The notes below the pieces were generated by a model. It did no database searches. It saw only the letters and a list, made by a program, of their open reading frames with translations, and had not been told where the DNA came from. A stretch of DNA of 64,000 nt from Bacillus sp. NTK071. Lineage in GTDB: Bacteria; Bacillota; Bacilli; Bacillales; Guptibacillaceae. The first letter of the stretch is position 1; every line of letters begins with the position of its first letter. The position numbers and the translations under genes are program-made. The DNA is taken from NCBI RefSeq assembly GCF_017303315.1, contig NZ_JAFKOI010000008.1, positions 62,001 to 126,000 on the forward strand, given 5' to 3'. Positions 61,730 through 64,000 of this stretch are shown piece by piece.

Positions 61730-62158
61730 TCAACACAATTTCGAATTCCAATACTCTACAAATGCCACATACTTCTCTTTATCTTTAAAATAGGGTAAAA
61801 GTTGCTCGCCTTTTAATTTATATGATTGAATCGTAGGAAGATCTTCACGGTATGCTTTCTCGATTCGGTGGTTTCCATCTATTATTTCATACAATCCAGG
61901 TCTCATTTCTGCTTGAATGATAGGTATACTTACATCGATTGACGGGAGATGGGATTCGTTGATTCTACTATGAAAATGACGGTTGAACCATTCCTTTATA
62001 TAAATCGTTTCTACTTCCACTTCAAGATTACCGGAATGTATGTCCTCTGTCATTCGAGTTATATTGAAATGAAAGAAGCCATTTCGAAAGATTTCATCTC
62101 CTACATTACTAGTCATTGGATCATAGTTTTTGTTCATCTTAATCCTTCTATGGTTCAT
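61730..62158 (-). CDS. ParB/sulfiredoxin-fold-like protein, 142 aa
   Basis: Start after GGGGAATAAG ribosome site. The central part IDVSIPIIQAEMRPGLYEII followed by DGNHRIEKAYREDLPTIQSY is the ParB-N-type pattern (strand, then D-G-x-H-R helix) seen in ParB-like nucleotide-binding folds outside plasmid partition. No DNA-binding domain follows. Stand-alone proteins of this kind have no settled role. Confidence 0.6.
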   Translation of the reverse strand: MNHRRIKMNKNYDPMTSNVGDEIFRNGFFHFNITRMTEDIHSGNLEVEVETIYIKEWFNRHFHSRINESHLPSIDVSIPIIQAEMRPGLYEIIDGNHRIEKAYREDLPTIQSYKLKGEQLLPYFKDKEKYVAFVEYWNSKLC

Positions 62159-62232
62159 TCTTATTCCCCTTTCTCACGCTAATGTTTATATTCTAGCACT
62201 AGTTCCTAAATTGAGAAATTTCCTAACAGTTA

Positions 62233-62253
62233 TCAATCAAACGTTTGTTTAAC
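62233..62253. promoter_or_regulatory. Palindromic motif, copy 4 of 4
   Basis: TCAATCAAACGTTTGTTTAA, same as at 34485. Lies in the divergent region between the ParB-fold gene and the small gene at 62380. Confidence 0.45.
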
Positions 62254-62379
62254 ATGCTGATTAGTGTTTTTATTATTAATAAGTGTAATAGATGAATCTT
62301 CTCCGGTACTCGTCTCCATTATTCTTTCGCATTTTATTAGTATAATAGGATTATGAGAGTAACTTTAGGAGGGAACTGT

Positions 62380-62765
62380 TTGGATCCTTCATTAAATGAA
62401 AAAATATATCATATCATTTTATATTTTAACCAATTTGATGTGGTGTGGAAGATGAAAAATAATCAAGATTCAGGTCAATTGCATTTGTCTAAACGAAAAA
62501 GAAGAAATGAAATTCCTCGTGATTGGACGCTTACTGATTACAATTCCCTTTTTTGAATATAATGAACGGTAAAGAGAATCATATTCATGTATATTTTCTA
62601 ATCTATTTTTCACAAAGGTATTTCACTTTTGACGATGGTACATGGATCGTTATTGTAGGTGAAGATGGCGTAATGGAAACATGCATGAAGGGAAACCCTG
62701 AGAATTATTTCTTAAACAACCCCGGATATATCTATGTTGGAACAATAAAGGATGTGTTGAAATGA
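62380..62765 (+). pseudogene. Unknown protein split by a homopolymer frameshift
   Basis: A TATAAT box at 62341 and a GGAGGG site six bases before TTG 62380 define the start (an ATG at 62353 would lie at the transcription start). The frame reads to RDWTLTDYNSLF and stops at TGA after a run of six T (62549-62554). One more T would join it to the next frame, which continues MNGKENHIHVYFLIYFSQ, FTFDDGTWIVIVGEDG and ends YIYVGTIKDVLK at 62765. The joined product has about 128 residues. Family unknown; possibly an immunity-type protein. Whether the shift is real or a sequencing artefact is open. Confidence 0.5.
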
Positions 62766-63103
62766 GCCATTTTAAACAGGACATTCTTAATTATGGAGAT
62801 GACGTTGGTGATTTAGATAACAGCCCATTTGAAGCATTAAGGATGTTACATGATCGAACCGAACTTCATAAAGTTCATGATCAGTTAGACTTTGAAGAAA
62901 AGATTTTACTGGCTTATCACGATTTAAAATTGATTGAAAATGCTAGGGATATTGTTCAACATATTAGCAATGTATATGACTTTCGTTTATCAGACACAAA
63001 TGAAATTCCCCCTGACCAATGGTGGTGGCACCTGAACAAGATTGCGCAAGGAAACATGGACTTCGGAATAGCAACGGATATAGGGAAAGTGATTCGTAGT
63101 TGA
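62762..63103 (+). CDS. Unknown soluble protein, 113 aa
   Basis: ATG overlaps the stop of the preceding frame (ATGA), so the two are coupled. Acidic, helical, with FEALRMLHDRTELHKVHDQL and a tail PPDQWWWHLNKIAQG. No domain recognised. Its end touches a comM remnant. Confidence 0.6.
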   Translation: MSHFKQDILNYGDDVGDLDNSPFEALRMLHDRTELHKVHDQLDFEEKILLAYHDLKLIENARDIVQHISNVYDFRLSDTNEIPPDQWWWHLNKIAQGNMDFGIATDIGKVIRS

Positions 63104-63262
63104 CGGTTACAGCGGGGTAGCTGACGGTTGAATGCGCGCGGCTGATTGTTACCTTTCCGCTTTCAAGAGGTTGCCTTAACATATCGAGCGTCTTTTTCGT
63201 GATTTCGACTATTTCATCTAAAAAAAAGGACTCCTTTATGGGCAAGTGAAAATTCACCTGGG
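63103..63262 (-). pseudogene. comM-like gene remnant
   Basis: About 160 bases encoding EITKKTLDMLRQPLESGKVT and ISRAHSTVSYPA, matching the Walker B region of the intact ComM at 59818 (FSKKTLDMLRQPMENEMVTI). Frameshifted just upstream (SFFLDE for VLFLDE) and cut off at repeat copy M. Confidence 0.8.
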
Positions 63263-63423
63263 AATCACCGGGACGGTTCTCCTGATTCACTTGCTTAAAC
63301 AAAACAAAAAAAACCAGGCGAACTAATTTATGGAACGATTATCCACCTGGTTTTTCTTTCAGTCTTATTCGCGGAAATCTGTTTTAACTTGGAAGGAATT
63401 CACGAGAACCGTCCCCATGATTC
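63262..63423. repeat. BIME-like dispersed repeat, copy M (162 bp)
   Basis: Full copy: left end ACCGGGACGGTTCTCC, central hairpin AAAAACCAGGCGAACTAATT / ACGATTATCCACCTGGTTTT, right end AGAACCGTCCCCATG. It cuts the comM remnant and ends eight bases from the stop of the last gene. Confidence 0.9.
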
Positions 63424-63431
63424 GTAATTAA

Positions 63432-64000
63432 TCAACCAATACGGTCCTTATTGAATCCTTTTTTATTTGATAAAAATGGTTTTATCGGTAAATGAATATT
63501 GTTAAGACGCTTCAACTTTTTAATCCTCACTGAATGGTCTATGTTCATAATTAATGTTACAGCAATTGAGACTACGAATATTACTAATGCTAGTACTGTA
63601 TTAATAAGTGCAGCACTAGTAATAATCATACTAAAAAAGAATGTCATTCCTAAAGATCTTAAAACTCGAATTGTGTATAGTATTGGAGTAATACTTTCAA
63701 ACTTTTGATTTGAAATCGAAATTTCTTTCAAAATATTATCATTTAAAAATTTTATTCGCTGACTAAGGTGCCTATGACTATACTCAGGTTCAATTAGTGC
63801 GATTTCTTCTTTTTTTTCATTGATTATCAATTTGTTTCGTAAATCATAATTATGTTTTTCTAACTTAAGTAAAGCTACTTCTTCTTCTTTATCGTTAAAA
63901 GATTTAGCCGATTTCACTGATATTTCTATCTCTTCCAAAACATCACTAAACCTTAAACGCGAAGCAATAACCGAAACGAATGCCAACGTACAAAGCAGTG
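63432..64000 (-). CDS. Membrane protein of unknown function, C-terminal part (runs off right edge)
   Basis: Reading frame is open to the window edge (upstream codons give LLCTLAFVSVIASRLRF), so the start is outside. Visible are a hydrophobic segment at the edge, a charged helical region (EIEISVKSAKSFNDKEEEVA), and two closely spaced helices (GMTFFFSMIITSAALINTVL, LALVIFVVSIAVTLIM) with a basic tail. No family recognised. Confidence 0.6.
   Translation of the reverse strand, partial: LLCTLAFVSVIASRLRFSDVLEEIEISVKSAKSFNDKEEEVALLKLEKHNYDLRNKLIINEKKEEIALIEPEYSHRHLSQRIKFLNDNILKEISISNQKFESITPILYTIRVLRSLGMTFFFSMIITSAALINTVLALVIFVVSIAVTLIMNIDHSVRIKKLKRLNNIHLPIKPFLSNKKGFNKDRIG

Noticed and set aside
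62964-63302. 112-codon minus-strand frame taken as a complete gene
   Set aside because: It is a composite of repeat copy M, a comM remnant and the antisense of the 62762 gene.

Overview
The window is AT-rich DNA from a low-GC Gram-positive rod of the Bacillaceae. This is inferred from strong GGAGG-type ribosome sites, lipobox lipoproteins, LXG toxins, a poly-gamma-glutamate (pgs/cap) operon, a LysM-GH18 cortex-lytic-type enzyme and a CYP152 P450. A halotolerant or alkaliphilic relative of Bacillus is likely, but the species cannot be fixed from sequence alone. I saw no rRNA, tRNA, CRISPR array or prophage.

Layout. 0-4.4 kb: end of an exopolysaccharide locus (FemAB-like fragment, sugar-phosphate transferase, Wzx-type flippase, HAD phosphatase, ATP-grasp enzyme). 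5-9 kb: a DUF6933/pRiA4b-ORF3 fusion, an EEP-family hydrolase, a 59-aa membrane protein and a LysM-GH18 hydrolase. 9-17 kb: a lipoprotein/lipase island with two lipoproteins sharing an almost identical leader, three DUF1672 lipoproteins, and a lipase with a C-terminal helical domain that looks like a TslA-type (reverse-order) type VII secretion toxin beside its immunity lipoprotein. 17-36 kb: ordinary metabolism, with a cell-wall-binding-repeat protein, two M14 peptidases, a LacI-operator-controlled MFS sugar transporter, SDR, TDT-like carrier, nucleotidyltransferase, acyltransferase, P450, amidohydrolase, an amt/DUF294/DnaQ-like operon and a Fur-controlled lipoprotein. 36.5-47 kb: a polymorphic-toxin graveyard. 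It holds orphan toxin C-terminal domains (TNT NADase, a CD38/ADP-ribosyl-cyclase-like domain, two copies of a third LYR-type domain) with their immunity genes on the minus strand. Facing them on the plus strand is an intact LXG glycine-zipper toxin with a membrane immunity protein and a 234-aa accessory protein, of which an older, partly broken copy lies at 38.6-39.6 kb. 47-50 kb: a BBE-like flavoprotein and an N-formylglutamate-amidohydrolase-like protein. 50-58.8 kb: the pgsBCA-capD-pgsE operon followed by a giant ten-repeat NlpC/P60 protein with only one catalytic cysteine. 59-64 kb: a broken REP-associated tyrosine transposase (RAYT) behind comM/yifB, small unknown genes, a comM remnant and a membrane protein running off the edge.

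The thread through the window is a dispersed repeat of about 150 bp, seen 13 times in full or nearly full form plus several half copies. Each full copy has two outward-facing, inverted hairpin ends, with loop AGAACCGTCCC between GAATCACG-type stems, around a variable central terminator-like hairpin. That is the architecture of a BIME made of two REP sequences, and the window also carries a RAYT gene, the enzyme class tied to REP elements. The repeats sit just after stop codons and, most strikingly, at the cut ends of the orphan toxin cassettes, where they have replaced toxin N-termini and immunity C-termini.
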